A stretch of 48,351 bases of DNA from Gryganskiella cystojenkinii (Eukaryota; Mortierellomycota; Mortierellomycetes; Mortierellales; Mortierellaceae). Of this stretch, positions 1 to 12,690 are shown piece by piece. Where the stretch lies: contig JAAAIG010000154.1 of NCBI GenBank assembly GCA_015852425.1, positions 1 to 48,351 on the forward strand, in the 5' to 3' direction. Positions within the stretch are counted from its first letter, which is position 1; every line of letters begins with the position of its first letter. A model generated the notes under the pieces. The model searched no databases and was not told the DNA's origin. It saw nothing but the letters and a program-made list of their open reading frames with translations. A program made the translations under genes and the position numbers.

Positions 1-531
1 GGCGAGAGCACTTCAAGTACCCCACCACGAGGTAAGAAAGGCGACAGTGTTTGAGATCTGCAATCAAAGACGACTAAATATGTTGAATGTGCTACTCACG
101 CCTATGAAACAATGTCCTATCCACAGCGACAGTGCCACAGACGCAAACACAGGCTCAAGATCTGGCTCAGGCAAGAACACAGGCCCAGGCGCAGACAGGA
201 GCGATCCAATCCCGGCCCAGAACAGGTGAGAGTGTTACTTCAGTCGTCCCAACAACATCTCTATCTTTTCATCAGCTGATACCAGTGTTAACCGTTTCCT
301 CCACTGTCTATCTCGACAGCGCAAGCACGCCATAATCCCTTGGCTCGCAATGTCAGACCTCAAGAACGGCAGTAGACCGGTAAGTTGATGGCAAACAGAG
401 AAGCAAAGACACATTTTGCTCATGGTGTGTCCCTCACTCTTATATCCCCTTCTGCCTCTCAACAGCAGCAGGGTACTTTTAGCGGACAAGTGGTGCTATG
501 TGAACACGTTCAAATCCATTTTAACCACTGA
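1..531 (+). CDS. 3' exons of an unidentified gene (5' end outside the window)
   Basis: A chain of short exons keeps one frame across good splice signals: 1-31, 127-225, 276-379 and 466-531, ending at TGA 529-531. Donors are GTAAGA at 32, GTGAGA at 226 and GTAAGT at 380; acceptors are CAG at 124-126, CAG at 273-275 and CAG at 463-465. The second exon encodes a low-complexity Q/A/T-rich stretch. The third encodes a more ordinary segment containing NRFLHCLSRQRKHAIIPWLA. I recognise no domain. The last acceptor is ambiguous because three CAG triplets lie in tandem at 463-471, and a shorter alternative splice to 320 would end at TAG 373-375. It is probably the C-terminus of a regulatory protein with a Q-rich linker, but that is only a guess. 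Confidence 0.45.
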
Positions 532-579
532 CCCTCTCCCTCTGCCCACACCTCGCAATAGATCCATCAATAAGCGATA

Positions 580-1164
580 CTAACAAACTCGCGTAATCTC
601 TTCTATATGAGAATCGGGTATGAAAAAGCTGTCCCTCTGAAAGGAAAAAGGATGTGTAGCTTTGCCAGTCTTTCTAACCTTTTCATTTCTCTTTTCACCC
701 CTGCCTCCCTCCCTATGCCGGTGAACGTAAGCTTCATTTACTCTGATCAAAAATCGTACTTTTATCACGTGAAATGAGTCCTAATACTATGACTGTCCTT
801 CCAAATTTTCAAATTTTAAGCCACCCGTAGGTTCCACCCCGAATTTCTTTTTGATTTTTTTTGCTGCAAGAGTTCCACTCCTCGAATTTTTGACGAAATC
901 GCCATATGTTTTCAATCGTTGCCGGTGCTGTTCAAAGTTGCTGGATTTTGACACTATCAAAGAACAGCGCACTTCCGCAAGCAAATTCATCACTGCCGGT
1001 GGCTTGGCTCCCTTCATTCCAGTTTTTGCCCGCTAAAAAACATGCACTCTGGACACCAGGTTCACATTTCGTTTTTCCCTCTCTTTCCTCTCTTCTTTTC
1101 TTTTTCTCTTCTTTTTCCTCCATCCCTTCACTCACACACCCTTTCCATCACACCCATCAAAAAG
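580..1164. other. Intergenic region and histone H3 promoter
   Basis: No convincing gene is present. From about 780 to 1040 the DNA is AT-rich with several AAATTTT-type runs. From about 1070 to 1160 the plus strand is strongly pyrimidine-rich and leads into the donor of the H3 5' UTR intron. It is most simply read as the H3 promoter and first non-coding exon. I saw no ACGCGT box here, unlike upstream of the H1 gene in this window. Confidence 0.5.
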
Positions 1165-1897
<733 letters not shown>

Positions 1898-2710
1898 ATA
1901 TTGAAGGTGTTGGTCGCAAACGCAAAGCCTTTTGGGCAATTCAGCAACAAAACATAACCCAAGAACACCCCATATAGCTTCTCTTCTCTTTTTTTGCACT
2001 TTTACAATCTGTGAGCCAGTTTTTCGACGTTGGGATTGTGGGTCACGATCACGTCAGCCCCATTCTTTTTTGCTCGTTTGACCTATTCAATTCCTCCTTT
2101 CTTACCCCTTGCTATGCTTTGTATTCATACATAAAAAGGTAGCTCGAGCTCCATGCTGTTCTAACTCCCTCTTATCACCGTATCAAGGCTGTGTGTACGC
2201 CTTCACGCGGTACCCAGCCTTGTGGGAAGTTGAGCTGGTCCCATGCTCCTTCCCAGTTTGCTCGACGCTCCACAATCTGTTTGTTCTTTTGCTTTTGAAT
2301 AAAAAAAACAACACAAAAAACCCATCAAAAACCCCCCTACTCGAACCACCTTTTTTATTGTTATTCATTTGTTGATTCTGGAGACCTCGTTCTGGCGCAG
2401 CCGATAAAAAATGGATGATTATTTTTGTCTTGGCCACGGGATCACTTTAGTGTCTGAGTTGTGGCAAAGCTGGGGACAGCTCGCTGGACCGTAGGCGTCA
2501 CCCAGACCCAGCCCAGCCAGATTTTCCGTCGAGCTGGGCACGTCACATGACAAATCTAAATCGCAGCCTAGCCCAAGAGACGTACATTATTGCTATTGAG
2601 GATATATGCTTTTTAATGGTCTTGTTGAAGAAGGGAATATACCAAAGTAAGGAAAAGAGAAGAAGAAAAGGGGCAGCTGAAGAACAGCACATAGAGATAG
2701 CAACTGCCTA
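1898..2710. other. Intergenic between the H3 and CHS5 3' ends
   Basis: This convergent intergenic stretch holds the H3 3' UTR, including an A-rich segment with an AATAAA motif near 2297-2310, and the CHS5-like 3' UTR on the other strand. I see no supported gene. Confidence 0.6.
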
Positions 2711-3610
2711 TTATTGCGCCGGGGTCTCAGCCTGGCTAGAGATACCGCTGCTGTTGGGCTGGACGAGGTAATAGGGTAGAGCCGCCTGGAGCTTCTTATT
2801 CTCAACACAGGCCTTGAGCCACTCAGGTTTCACGATTGGGATGGACTGATGCAGCGCGGCTTCATAATTGTATCCTCCTTGGACATGACACAAGAGATGT
2901 GTGGTCTCGATCCCGACTTCTTCGGTCCACCGACCTCCAATCTCTTCGACGAGCTTTTTGCACTCCTCCAATGCATGGTCAGACTCGAAGACACCGAAGC
3001 AGATGTTGGTACCGGTCAAGTTTTCCAGAGTATGTGTCCTAGCCCTGACATCGTTCGAACGCAGCGTTCCTGCAGAGGTCTTGATCTCGATATAGAACCC
3101 AACCTCACGATCAATCTCCAGTCCCGAAATCTTGTACTGGTTTGTATGGAAGGGGTTGGCGACCGAGTGACCCTGCTTGACACCGTTCTTGTAGACATCC
3201 AAGGAACGAAGACTGGCCTGATTCAAGACCAATGAATCCCACTCCAATGTACATGTTGACTGGGTCAAGGATTTGATCCTGAGGACGGGCGTCTTGGGAG
3301 AGTTCTTGCCAAACTGATCAAGGATTTCGTCCTGAAGCGCCCAGAACTCGTCTCGACGGTGTTGCTCCTCGTCCAGGTTGCGGTTCACAGAGATGTTGAC
3401 GACGGATCCGGCTGAGACACCCTTGGGGAGGAGCAAGGATGGAAACTCGATGAGGTGATGGTCTTCTGTGAGGAGGATAGTCATGCCAGCATCGACCTTG
3501 CCGACTGTGAACTTGATGGACGTGTTCTTATTGTTGTTGGCATTGTTGTTGGCATTGGAGAGGGCATGGGAGCCGGCGGCGTGGGCATCCTCGGAGGCTG
3601 CAGTCATCAT
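2711..3610 (-). CDS. CHS5: Chs5-like exomer scaffold protein (FN3 + BRCT)
   Basis: Chs5 is the scaffold of the exomer coat, which carries chitin synthase III and a few other cargoes from the trans-Golgi to the plasma membrane. The single-exon 299-residue product has an Asn-rich N-terminus. It continues with the typical Chs5 N-terminal segment (FTVGKVDAGMTILLTEDHHL, about residue 34), an FN3 domain (about 109-192) and a BRCT domain (about 195-285, with GGRW and WLKAC). The FN3-BRCT pair (FBE module) binds Arf1 in yeast. Yeast Chs5 is about 670 residues with a long acidic/lysine-rich tail. This protein stops just after the BRCT domain, so it is a core-only form. Two tandem ATGs start the ORF. 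It is divergent from the PMI gene, with 544 bp between start codons. Confidence 0.88.
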   Translation of the reverse strand: MMTAASEDAHAAGSHALSNANNNANNNKNTSIKFTVGKVDAGMTILLTEDHHLIEFPSLLLPKGVSAGSVVNISVNRNLDEEQHRRDEFWALQDEILDQFGKNSPKTPVLRIKSLTQSTCTLEWDSLVLNQASLRSLDVYKNGVKQGHSVANPFHTNQYKISGLEIDREVGFYIEIKTSAGTLRSNDVRARTHTLENLTGTNICFGVFESDHALEECKKLVEEIGGRWTEEVGIETTHLLCHVQGGYNYEAALHQSIPIVKPEWLKACVENKKLQAALPYYLVQPNSSGISSQAETPAQ

Positions 3611-4154
3611 GGCAAATTAGAGGCTGAAGAAAAACGGCGTGTCTGTATTTGAGATGGCGGCGTGTGCTTGTCTCCACGTTGTAAACGTGTCGTTTCTGCT
3701 GGGGTTCCTCGAGTCCGTTCTGGATGTCGAGCAATGGAGAAGAAGAGTGAGTGAAAATAGAAAATGAGAGCTATTAAAATGTAATAAAGCGAAGAGTGGT
3801 CGAACAGGCTTCCACGATGACGATGAAGGACGGGGATGATGAGAGTTGGATGCAGAGATGAGCCCTTTTTGATGGCGCCCTTTTTTTGGGTTAAAAAAAA
3901 TCGCCCCCTGTCCAGTCGAGGTTGCACGCTGTGGATCATGGTTTTTGATTGAAGTGGGCTGTGGAATGAAAGAGCAAAAGACAGTCACTCGTCATTGGAT
4001 TTTTCAACTACTCCTCTCCTCATCGCTTTCTTTCTTTCATTCGCCCTTTTCATTCCTTCATTCCTTCTCCTCTTTTCACCTTCTCTGCCTTCTTCTTTTC
4101 TCCACGCAAACAAACCACGCTACACATAACCCCCTAATATAATAACACATCATC
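3611..4154. promoter_or_regulatory. Bidirectional promoter between CHS5-like and PMI genes
   Basis: The two start codons face away from each other across 544 bp. The half next to the isomerase gene (about 4010-4130) is a long CT-rich tract on the plus strand, a common fungal promoter feature. No reading frame in this interval looks coding. Confidence 0.5.
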
Positions 4155-6043
4155 ATGTCACAAGCACCACTCTTCCGTCTCGACTGCAAAGCCCAGTCTT
4201 ACGATTGGGGCAAGGTCGGGTCTGAATCCTCTGTCGCCAGATTTGCCGCGTCCTCGCCTAGCTTCACCATTGACGAGAACCGTCCTTATTCAGAGGTAAC
4301 GAGACAACGAGATAAAGAGAGGAATTGATGGTTGCTTGAGAAAGAACAATACTTCTCGCAAGCAGTGTATCCGTTCTGTGTGTCAATCACTGTTTGACTC
4401 TGCTCGATCCAAAAACCGCCAGACATATTTTTTTTTTTTAGTGCGCCTCTACATTGGAGTTTTTTCTTTTGCATTCATACACTAATTTTCTCACGCCTCC
4501 AAGAACGTGTTTTTACTCACCTTTTTTTTTCTTTTTTCTTACTCCTCCTTATCTCGATATGCTTCTTGTCCGATTTGTCTTTTTTGACGCTCTCGTTTCT
4601 CTTTCTCTCTCTCTCTCCGGAATCTGGAATCACCTGTGAACAGCTCTGGATGGGCACCCACAGAAACGCACCCTCGACCGTCTTTGGATCGGAGAACCGA
4701 TCGCTCGAATCTGTCTTGCTCGCCCACCCAGAACTCATCACGCCTCATTTCCATCAAAAATACCAGGGTCATCTCCCTTTCCTCTTCAAAGTCCTCTCCA
4801 TCGGAAAGGCTCTCTCGATTCAAGCCCATCCAGATAAAGAGCTCGCCGAGCGACTCTTCAAGTCCCGTCCGGACCTTTACAAGGATGATAACCATAAACC
4901 CGAGATGGCGATTGCATTGACGGAATTCGAGGGTCTATGTGGATTCAAGCCTTTGAACGAGATCTCGGCGGCTTTGGATCAATGGCCCGAGTTGTGGGCC
5001 TTGGTCGGAGATAAGGAGGCCAAGGATTTCCAGGATGCGGTCAAGCGATCGGGGCAAACTGAAGGAATCAAGGGCATCAAGGAGGGTCGTCTGGCCTTGA
5101 AGACTTTGTTCAGGACCGTGATGACCTCAGATCCCAATCAGGTCAAGAAGGAACTCGATCTTTTGGTGGAACGTTTGCAAGGACAACAACAACACTATGA
5201 ACCCTATTCGCCCGAGGCAGTGATTTTGAGGATTCATTCTCAGTTCCCTGGCGATATCGGCGTCTTTTGTTTCTTCTTTTTGAACTATATCGTCCTGGCG
5301 CCTGGTCAAGCCATTTTCTTGGCCGCGGATGAACCTCATGCGTACTTGAGTGGAGGTGAGTTTTTTTTTATTTATTTTTTTATTTTTTCGCATCAGTATG
5401 ATAGGACGAACGGGATCCGCGAATTTCGACGAGATTGAGATTGAGATTGAGGGTGAAAAATGCTCTCTTTCTTTGCGACCTTATTATATTTTTAACGTTT
5501 TCAACCAACACTTCGAACTAATCAAATGCTCTTTTTTTTTTCTTTCCATCTCTTATCAACCCACTTTTAGATTGTGTGGAGTGCATGGCGGCCAGTGACA
5601 ACGTTGTTCGTGCAGGTCTGACCCCGAAATTCAAGGATGTCGATGTCCTCACAGAGATGTTGACCTACCAGACCAAACCGCCCAACGACCAGATCCTCTC
5701 CGGAGTCCTTTGCACACCTACAGGACACTCACTCATGTACGACCCCCCAATCGAGGAATTCTCAGTCATTCTCACAAAGTTGGATCATCCTTCTGAAAAG
5801 GAACGTCTGCGAGGAGCCGAGGGTCCCAGTGTGGTGATTGTCACAGCGGGTGAAGGCGTGCTCCGGACAGAGAAACATCATGATAGTGATCCCGAGATTA
5901 TCGAGTTGGAGGCCAAGACTGGAAACGTGTTCTTTGTAGGGGCTGACACTCCGTTCTCAATCGAGGCCACGTCCAAGGAGGGTGTGACAATCTATACGGC
6001 GTTTTCGGTTAAGGCTGACAAGAAAGACCATTTCCACCATTAA
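4155..6043 (+). CDS. PMI40: Mannose-6-phosphate isomerase, type I
   Basis: This zinc enzyme interconverts fructose-6-phosphate and mannose-6-phosphate and feeds GDP-mannose synthesis for glycosylation and wall mannans. Exons are 4155-4295, 4644-5355 and 5571-6043, giving 441 residues, the normal size. The N-terminus has the family pattern QSYDWGKVGSES. Zinc ligands are recognisable as Q and H in SIQAHPDKELAERLF, E in KPEMAIAL and H in ADEPHAYLSGDCVECMAASD. The conserved NYIVLAPGQAIFLAADEPHAY segment is complete apart from the intron just downstream. The first intron (348 nt) joins SE to LWMGTH. The second splits the Asp codon of SGD. No break is seen. Confidence 0.96.
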
Positions 6044-6297
6044 TTGAGGCGGAGGCTACATCGTCCCTCGCATCTGGAGAATGTATTTTTTAAATAAAAA
6101 CAGCAAGATAAAAAACGTAGAATAAGGGTTTGCAAAAGACCGTTGTTTGCCACTAAAAAAAATGATGTTTTTGCACACAAGTGATGCTTTTTCGACTGGT
6201 ATTTTATCCCTTTTTTCAACTCTTCTTCGCTCGCGCCAACATCCTTTCGACACTCTCTCCATTTTTACTCAAGAAACAACATCTTATCTTGCACAAC

Positions 6298-7121
6298 ATG
6301 AAGAGCATCTTCTACACTCCTCACGTCGGACTCCCTGCCGTCCGTAAGCAAAAAATCACACAAGGCCAGGCAGTGCTTTGGAACCGCGCAATCTTTGATA
6401 TAGACTTCTTTATTTATTATTTCCTCATCGCCTTTTTTTCGATTTTTTTTTACTAGTCGCCGGAGCAGTTTTCAACGAGGTTATCGCGTTTACTATCTTC
6501 ACCGTCTTTAGCGACGCCTGGATTACAGCTTTGAAGACTGTAAGTCTCCCGACACAGTCCTTCCCACGAAAATCAACATGGAAACACTCGAAAGTGTTTT
6601 GACCTGTCTAACGTATATTTTTCTGTTTGTTTGCTCCAACAACAGGACCATGGTGCTGGTGAGCACTGGAAGGCCAAGGACGGCAAAAGCGCCGATTTCT
6701 ATCGTCTGATTGCCATGGACTTTGGCATGAACGTTGGCAGGGTACGAAATTGGGAACCTCCTTCAAAAACCCAAACCCCCCCACAGAGAATCAGTCAGCA
6801 GAGCATGTCATTTTGACGGAAAAAAAATCCATTCATCATATTGACGACATTTTTTCATCACTGAATTCTTTTTTATGTTATTTTTTTTCAATGCCATAGG
6901 CCTGGATCACAGGCTTGCTCTTGAACTTGACCCAGGCCAAGACCCTGCACCAGGCCTTCCAGTTGGGAACTTTTCTCTACCTCGGCACTTTGTGCCCCCA
7001 GATCGCCTCAGAACTGTTGTGGGAGAAGCGCAACGTCAACCTTCAACAGTTCAAGTTCCTCACTGGATTCTTCAACACCGTCATTGTCACTTGCATGATG
7101 CACGCGATCGGAACTTACTAA
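6298..7121 (+). CDS. Small four-helix membrane protein, DUF1761-like
   Basis: Four exons (6298-6343, 6457-6539, 6646-6741, 6900-7121) join in frame to give 148 residues. The protein has about four hydrophobic segments: residues ~12-40 (AVLAGAVFNEVIAFTIFTVF), a second around GMNVGRAWITGLLLNL, a third around FLYLGTLCPQIASELLW and a fourth near the C-terminus (FFNTVIVTCMMHAIGTY). This layout, with an acidic/aromatic LLWEKRN loop before the last helix, resembles the DUF1761 family of small membrane proteins with no known function. Intron borders are good (GTAAGC/TAG, GTAAGT/CAG, GTACGA/TAG). The family assignment is by pattern only. Confidence 0.72.
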
Positions 7122-7391
7122 AAGGAATAAGGACTCGGGACTCGAGACCGACTAGGAGGTGACATAAGCCCCCCCCCCCTCCCTCGATCCTCTGTTTCCT
7201 TCATCTCGTTCATATTCAAAGGAGGTTTTACTCTTCATCAGCTCTCAGCTGTGAATGCCCACAATCTAGCAAAGAATTTCTCTTTCGCAATCATCTCTAA
7301 ACGCAATCTAGCGTTTTAGCAATAAACATCATCTACGTGGTTCTAAAAAAAAAAAAAAAGTCCGAGACGCGTCTTTAATGTTGCCACTTGT

Positions 7392-10300
7392 TCAATCCGA
7401 GTCCGATCCTCCCGCTATCACAACATTACCCTCTTCAGGGTCAGGACGTGGGGCTCTTTCCGGGATCTCATGCCGGATTCGAATCTCTTTTTCGAGCATG
7501 GTCTGATACAATTGATCCAGCTCACCAATCGTAAATAGCTTCCTCATCCTCGGTTCAAACGCCAACAGGTACAAATCCTTGCACCAGGGACAGTCACTCA
7601 ATGCCCGCATCAACAGTTGCTTGACCTTCGCACTGGACTCCAAAAGGAGATTGGCCTTGTTGAATACTGGTTTACCCTTGTTCTTGGTATCCTTGTCTTT
7701 CTTGCTGATAGTCGTGGTGATCACCTCCTGTTGGCGTGCACTCTCTCGGAGTTCGAGCTCGATATAAATCATCCAGAGATTCGGACTCGAGTTGAAAGAC
7801 GTGGATCTAGAGGAATCCAGAGCAGACTCTAGGAGCGATCGTGCCATATGAGGATTGTACGGCTCCTGATGCCACAGTTCGTAAAACAATCCAAAGATCC
7901 AGAGAGACGCTTTACTGCTGATGATACCGCCGTTGTTGGGCAAAGTCTGTTGGGGTGCTGCTGATGATGCAGTTGTTGGCCGATCCGAAACTTGATCCAG
8001 GATCCATGTCCTGACGCGACCATGAATCCGCTGCTTGGCCTCCGTCCAGAAAAATAGCGACTGGAGAATACTACAGTTCGGGAATCGCTGCAGTCCAGAG
8101 TGGACTATTCGTCGAAGGTCTCGAGGTTGATATCCACCGCCACCGGCTTTTGAGGCCGACGAGGTAGCCTGCAACGAGTGGAAATAAATCATCTTGGCCA
8201 TCTGGATCCAAACCATCTCAGCCTCGACTCCCACGCAAACCTTGCTCGTGTCAGATACCTTGACTGTTACTACTGCAGCAGAAGTAACGGCCGCGACACG
8301 ACTCAAGAAGGATCCTGTGGAAAACTTTGATTCTGCTTGGAGTTTGATCTCCTCATCTGGATTCCTGAAATCCAACCCTTGAATGACATCTTCAAAGACC
8401 TTGATACCTCCATCGATTGCAAAGCTTGTACTGGCGCCGGTTGTCGAAGTCGAAGCAGAGATGTATGCTGAGAGATATTCGAACCAAGCATGACACACGA
8501 TAACGTCCAGCAGGGGCTCAAACCATCTGCCTCCGCCAGAAATTTCCTCACCAACACCAGCGGAGGGTCTTCCGAGGTTTAATCGAGCAACTTTTTGCGA
8601 GTAAAATTGCCGGGCTTTAATCAGCCGTGTTGGACTTGGCTTGAGCGATGATTGTGAGGCAGACAAGTTCACTATAATAAATAAAATAAAAAGGCGTTAA
8701 TGGACGATCAAGAAATAACATGCCCGTGACAATAAATTTTGGGTTTCACCTAATTACCTTCGGATTCTTCCGCAAATGACATCAGGATCGCTAACGCCAT
8801 GTTTGGTCGTCCCTGTTCCCACTCCAGTTCGGCAAAGTATCGATAGATCAACGGAGACCGTATTTGACATTCAGCTGGAAACGATCGGTACATCGACAAC
8901 ACTGTAGAATACACCTTCCTAGCCTCGACCACTCGACCAAGCATTTTCTCCGCCTGCGCGTAAGCGTTCCAGAGCTCCAGATCCATGCGGTCATTCTTAA
9001 GGTACTTTTTGGCCAGTTTTTGTCCCTTAGAAGACGATGGCGATTCTAAGCTCTCATACATCAGATGGTACTGACGAAGATTCTCGCGCTGCGCCTTTGA
9101 TACCGTTATGAACTCCATCAGTTGTTGAAACATGTTCCTATTATGCCGATGCAAAAGGTTAGTCCACACAATCAAGTCCAGTGTCAAACTAGCCAAGACG
9201 AACAACGACTGCTCACCTGACGAAACTCCTGTTGGTCCACTGGATTTCATCATCACTGGTCACGGTGGACCAAGGGTATATGACCGGGCTGGCGTCCGAT
9301 CCTGTTTGACCAAGTTGACCAAAGATGTTATCGGCACCCTGAGGATACAACCTGATGGGAACTTTCCAAACGCAAGACCAGTCTTGCTCTTCCATTTCCA
9401 GATCCATGTTCAGATTCTCAATTTCCTTCATGACCCGCTCGACTGCCTGAGTTTTGGTCACGACCTGTGGGAAAAATCGCTTCAATCCTGGATTCATGTC
9501 GTACTTCGACTGGATATCTATACCCAAGTTCAGCAACAATCCGTCATGGAAGAAAGGGTTGTAGGCAGGAGAATGCCGCGAGACCTTCTTGAGATTGTTG
9601 GAGCTGCCTAGAGAATTGAGGGGTAACCCCATGAAACAGTACATGCATTCCACGAACAAGTGACGCGCCTCTGGAGAGTAAAGAGGGACAATGAAAGGTC
9701 GAATATCTTGAAAGATGATAATGCCATAAGGATCATCGTCAAGCTCATCTGGTAAATCCTCTATAATTGCAACGTAATCCTTGGTTAGATTTTTTTTCTC
9801 TCTCCCGCAGGGTCTGGTACAAATTTGGTCCGCAAGTGCCTACCTGCTGTCCGAACTGGAAACCAGCACATCGCGTTCAGTTCTTTTTCGATCTTGGCCC
9901 ACCGTCCGTATTGATACCGATCCATATCGTCATCTGCAAATGCTCTCATGAGCTCGTCACTTGGAGCATCCTTGCCTGGGAGCCTGACCTTTTCCAACAA
10001 GTTTTCCATGGAGACCTCTTCCTCTTCAGTCACATAGTGGGACCAACCCTTCGCATCCTTTTCGCCAAATCGAGGTAACTCCGAGTCCCAGTACTCCTCT
10101 AGACTTCCAACCTGAATGTACCAAGGCTCATTCTCCAGACCTGCTGGCATATTGAACAAGAACTCGACCTGCGCCTGTAAAACAGCTTGTGATCGTTCAA
10201 TGTATCCTGTAGGAAGGCAAAATAGAATTGTTAGTGTCAAACAAACAAACTCATGTTGTTGATTGGAATTTAGCCTGGTAGTAGACGTCTGCCTCACCTG

Positions 10301-12690
10301 CTTGCTTCATAAAAGTCCAAGCTCGAGCAATAACATGGACCATGACACATTCGATTTTCACAAGTAGCGCCTTGGAATCTGCGGTCGCTTCCTTTCCAGT
10401 TTTTTCTGCCCCCATCCGAGTCGCTCGCGCCAATAGACCTAGTTTTTCGAGTGCATCCTCAAGGACAGTAATGAAACTCTTGACTGAAAAACTCAAAAAG
10501 TGTCGCTGACGGTAATCCAGATACTCGATCCAAAGACCTGGCCATGACCTTTGAACTGCAGTAGATTGCAAGAGCTCGTCCCACTTGGTCAAGACCTTGG
10601 CGGGTTCCCAGCAGAGTCGACAGGTGTTCATATAATGGAGCAGCAAGTCCGGATCTGTCGGATTCGACTCCAAAGCCCTCTCGAAGATGCTGAGCTTAAT
10701 TTCCGAGTGGCCTGTAGAATGTACCGTTGTGGAAGCAGCGGAACGTCGACTCGTGATCAAGTCAATCTCATCGCCCACTGCAATGAACTCGAGCCATTTC
10801 GAGGGCTGCTTCGGATTCTATTGGGATGCGCACCAAAGTCCGTCTCTGATTAGCTGTTCGTCTTAGCTCGCATGGCGATCATGATTAAGCCTAGCCCTTA
10901 CCTTTCGAAGTTCGGCATCGAGCATTGATCTCCGTCGAATTAAAACATCCATGGCACTCTCGGCACCCTCCTCTTCTTGATCACTGGTTGTCTGGAGCAG
11001 ATCCTCGTCCTCGTCCTTGTACACAGATTTTCCATGAATATCTCGATAATCGACTTTTTTCCGCCCCGTTTCGCCACCGTCACTGTCATTATCGCTACTG
11101 TCTTCTCCCTCCTTGCCTTTGTCTGACTTATGTCGTGACGACGGCTCAGCCCTGACATTCAACGAGATGAACGACGGATCTTCGAGATGAAGGTTTAGTT
11201 TTCGTGCAAGTTGCTCTGCCTTGGCCCTCGATATCCGCTTGTATTCGTGACTTTGGTCCCGCCAAGTCGCATGAACGTCGCTGTATCGTGTCGGTTTCGA
11301 GGATCGCCCGACGCCCTTGCCGCGCATCACAATCTGCTTGAATCCAATTGCCTTTGACTTTTCAAAATCGATTCTTACGTCACTGGGCATCCCTAGAACT
11401 CGGCCGTCTGGAAAATAGAGCGAAAAAGTTAATCGATACGACCCGTAGGCACTCTTTGTTTGTTGTCAATGACCAATTTGATCCGCAGCACTTACTTCCA
11501 GCCAGTATATAATTTGGCACATCCGACTTGTTCATTCCACCGTATCTCATGTTGCCGGCGTCTCCTTTGACGTCCAGAACCCACTGTCCTGGCTTTTGTG
11601 TCCTTGGTACGCTTCTTTCGCCCCAACCAGTAGCGGTTGTCTGTTGCTTGGTAGACTGCAATGGTGCTGAGGAAATGGCCCTCAATGGTACCTGGCCCCG
11701 CTCCCTGCGACTAGGCCCGCTCTCGTCTTTTCTACGATCGCTCTTGCTCCTCTTGCGATCTGGGCTGTAGCTGGTTTCTCGAGGACGAGACGAGTTCTTG
11801 CTGCTGGATGTTGGTAAGCGATCATTCCTTGATGAGGCATGATCCGACCGTGAATGACGGTCGTCTCGATCCCGACGAGTACCGCTCCGATCTTTGTCTC
11901 TTGGGCTGTCTCTGTCTCTCGACCTGTCCCCTTTGTGTCGATCGTCCTCGCGGTGTCTGTCGTCACCTCGTTGCCGGTCCTTCCTATCAGGATCACGATT
12001 ATGACGATCCCTCTCTATACTTCTGCTTCGGGCTCTGCGGTGATCATCGGATCTGCTTCGGTCTTTGCTGTGATCTCGTGTTCGACTCTCTTCTTTTTCT
12101 TCGGAACCCATTTTGCCGTGCTTTTTGTCCCTGTCATTTGGTGAGCGTTCTCGTTTCTTGGATTTATCTTTGATGCTGGAGGTAGACGATGAAGACTTGC
12201 GCTCGGTCTTTTCTTTTTTGATAGACTTTATAGACGGAATCGATGAGGGCGTTGGTATTAGCTTTGGTGGCAAAGATTGTACAGGGAATGAAGAGAAGCT
12301 CGGGATACCGAGTGCAGCTGCAGGGAATGAAGAGAAACTCGGGATACCGAGTGCAGCTGGGGACGCGACATGTGTTGAAGGAGTTGAAGGAGTTGGAGCC
12401 TTTGGTGCAGAAACGTCTGGAAAGCTATCGAAGGATGGTGGTGGTATTGGCTCTGACGATCGTGAGGAGTTTGTAAATTTTGGGACGTCGTCGAGTTTTC
12501 TATTTGACTATAAAGGTCATGGGTGGGAAGAGGACAACATGTTAACATTCTGCCTTATTGTGGGCGAAGCAGTTCTTCATGGGGTCATGGCGATAGTTTT
12601 GACAAAACTTGCCTTGGAATTTCGCATGTCGAGATTATCGAGCATCTCGGCCGAGAATTGAGACTGCGTAGGGGGAGGGTTGCCGGCCAT
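7392..12690 (-). CDS. NRDE2: NRDE2-family nuclear RNA surveillance protein
   Basis: NRDE2 proteins act in the nucleus with the exosome helicase MTR4 and, in some organisms, in nuclear RNAi. Eight minus-strand exons join in frame: 12690-12613, 12507-11496, 11407-10902, 10817-10298, 10206-9844, 9760-9217, 9137-8758 and 8671-7392, giving 1560 residues. Residues ~27-340 are disordered: a Pro/Ser-rich part, then a long RS/RD-rich region. The family signature follows as WVLDVKGDAGNMRYGG, then NPKQPSKWLEFIAVGDE, then HAT-type helical repeats. The C-terminus (ALSDCPWCKDLYLLAF, then EKEIRIRHEIP) matches the end of human NRDE2 in pattern. The first intron appears to use a GC-AG pair. A 39-bp in-frame tandem duplication lies at 12283-12360. 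Human NRDE2 is about 1160 residues; the extra length here is mainly N-terminal. Confidence 0.9.
12283..12360. repeat. Two-copy 39-bp tandem repeat in NRDE2 exon 2
   Basis: Units 12283-12321 and 12322-12360 differ at one internal base and at the last base. On the minus strand they encode two copies of a 13-residue AALGIPSFSSFP-type unit, so the duplication keeps the frame. It lies in the low-complexity N-terminal region. Confidence 0.9.
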
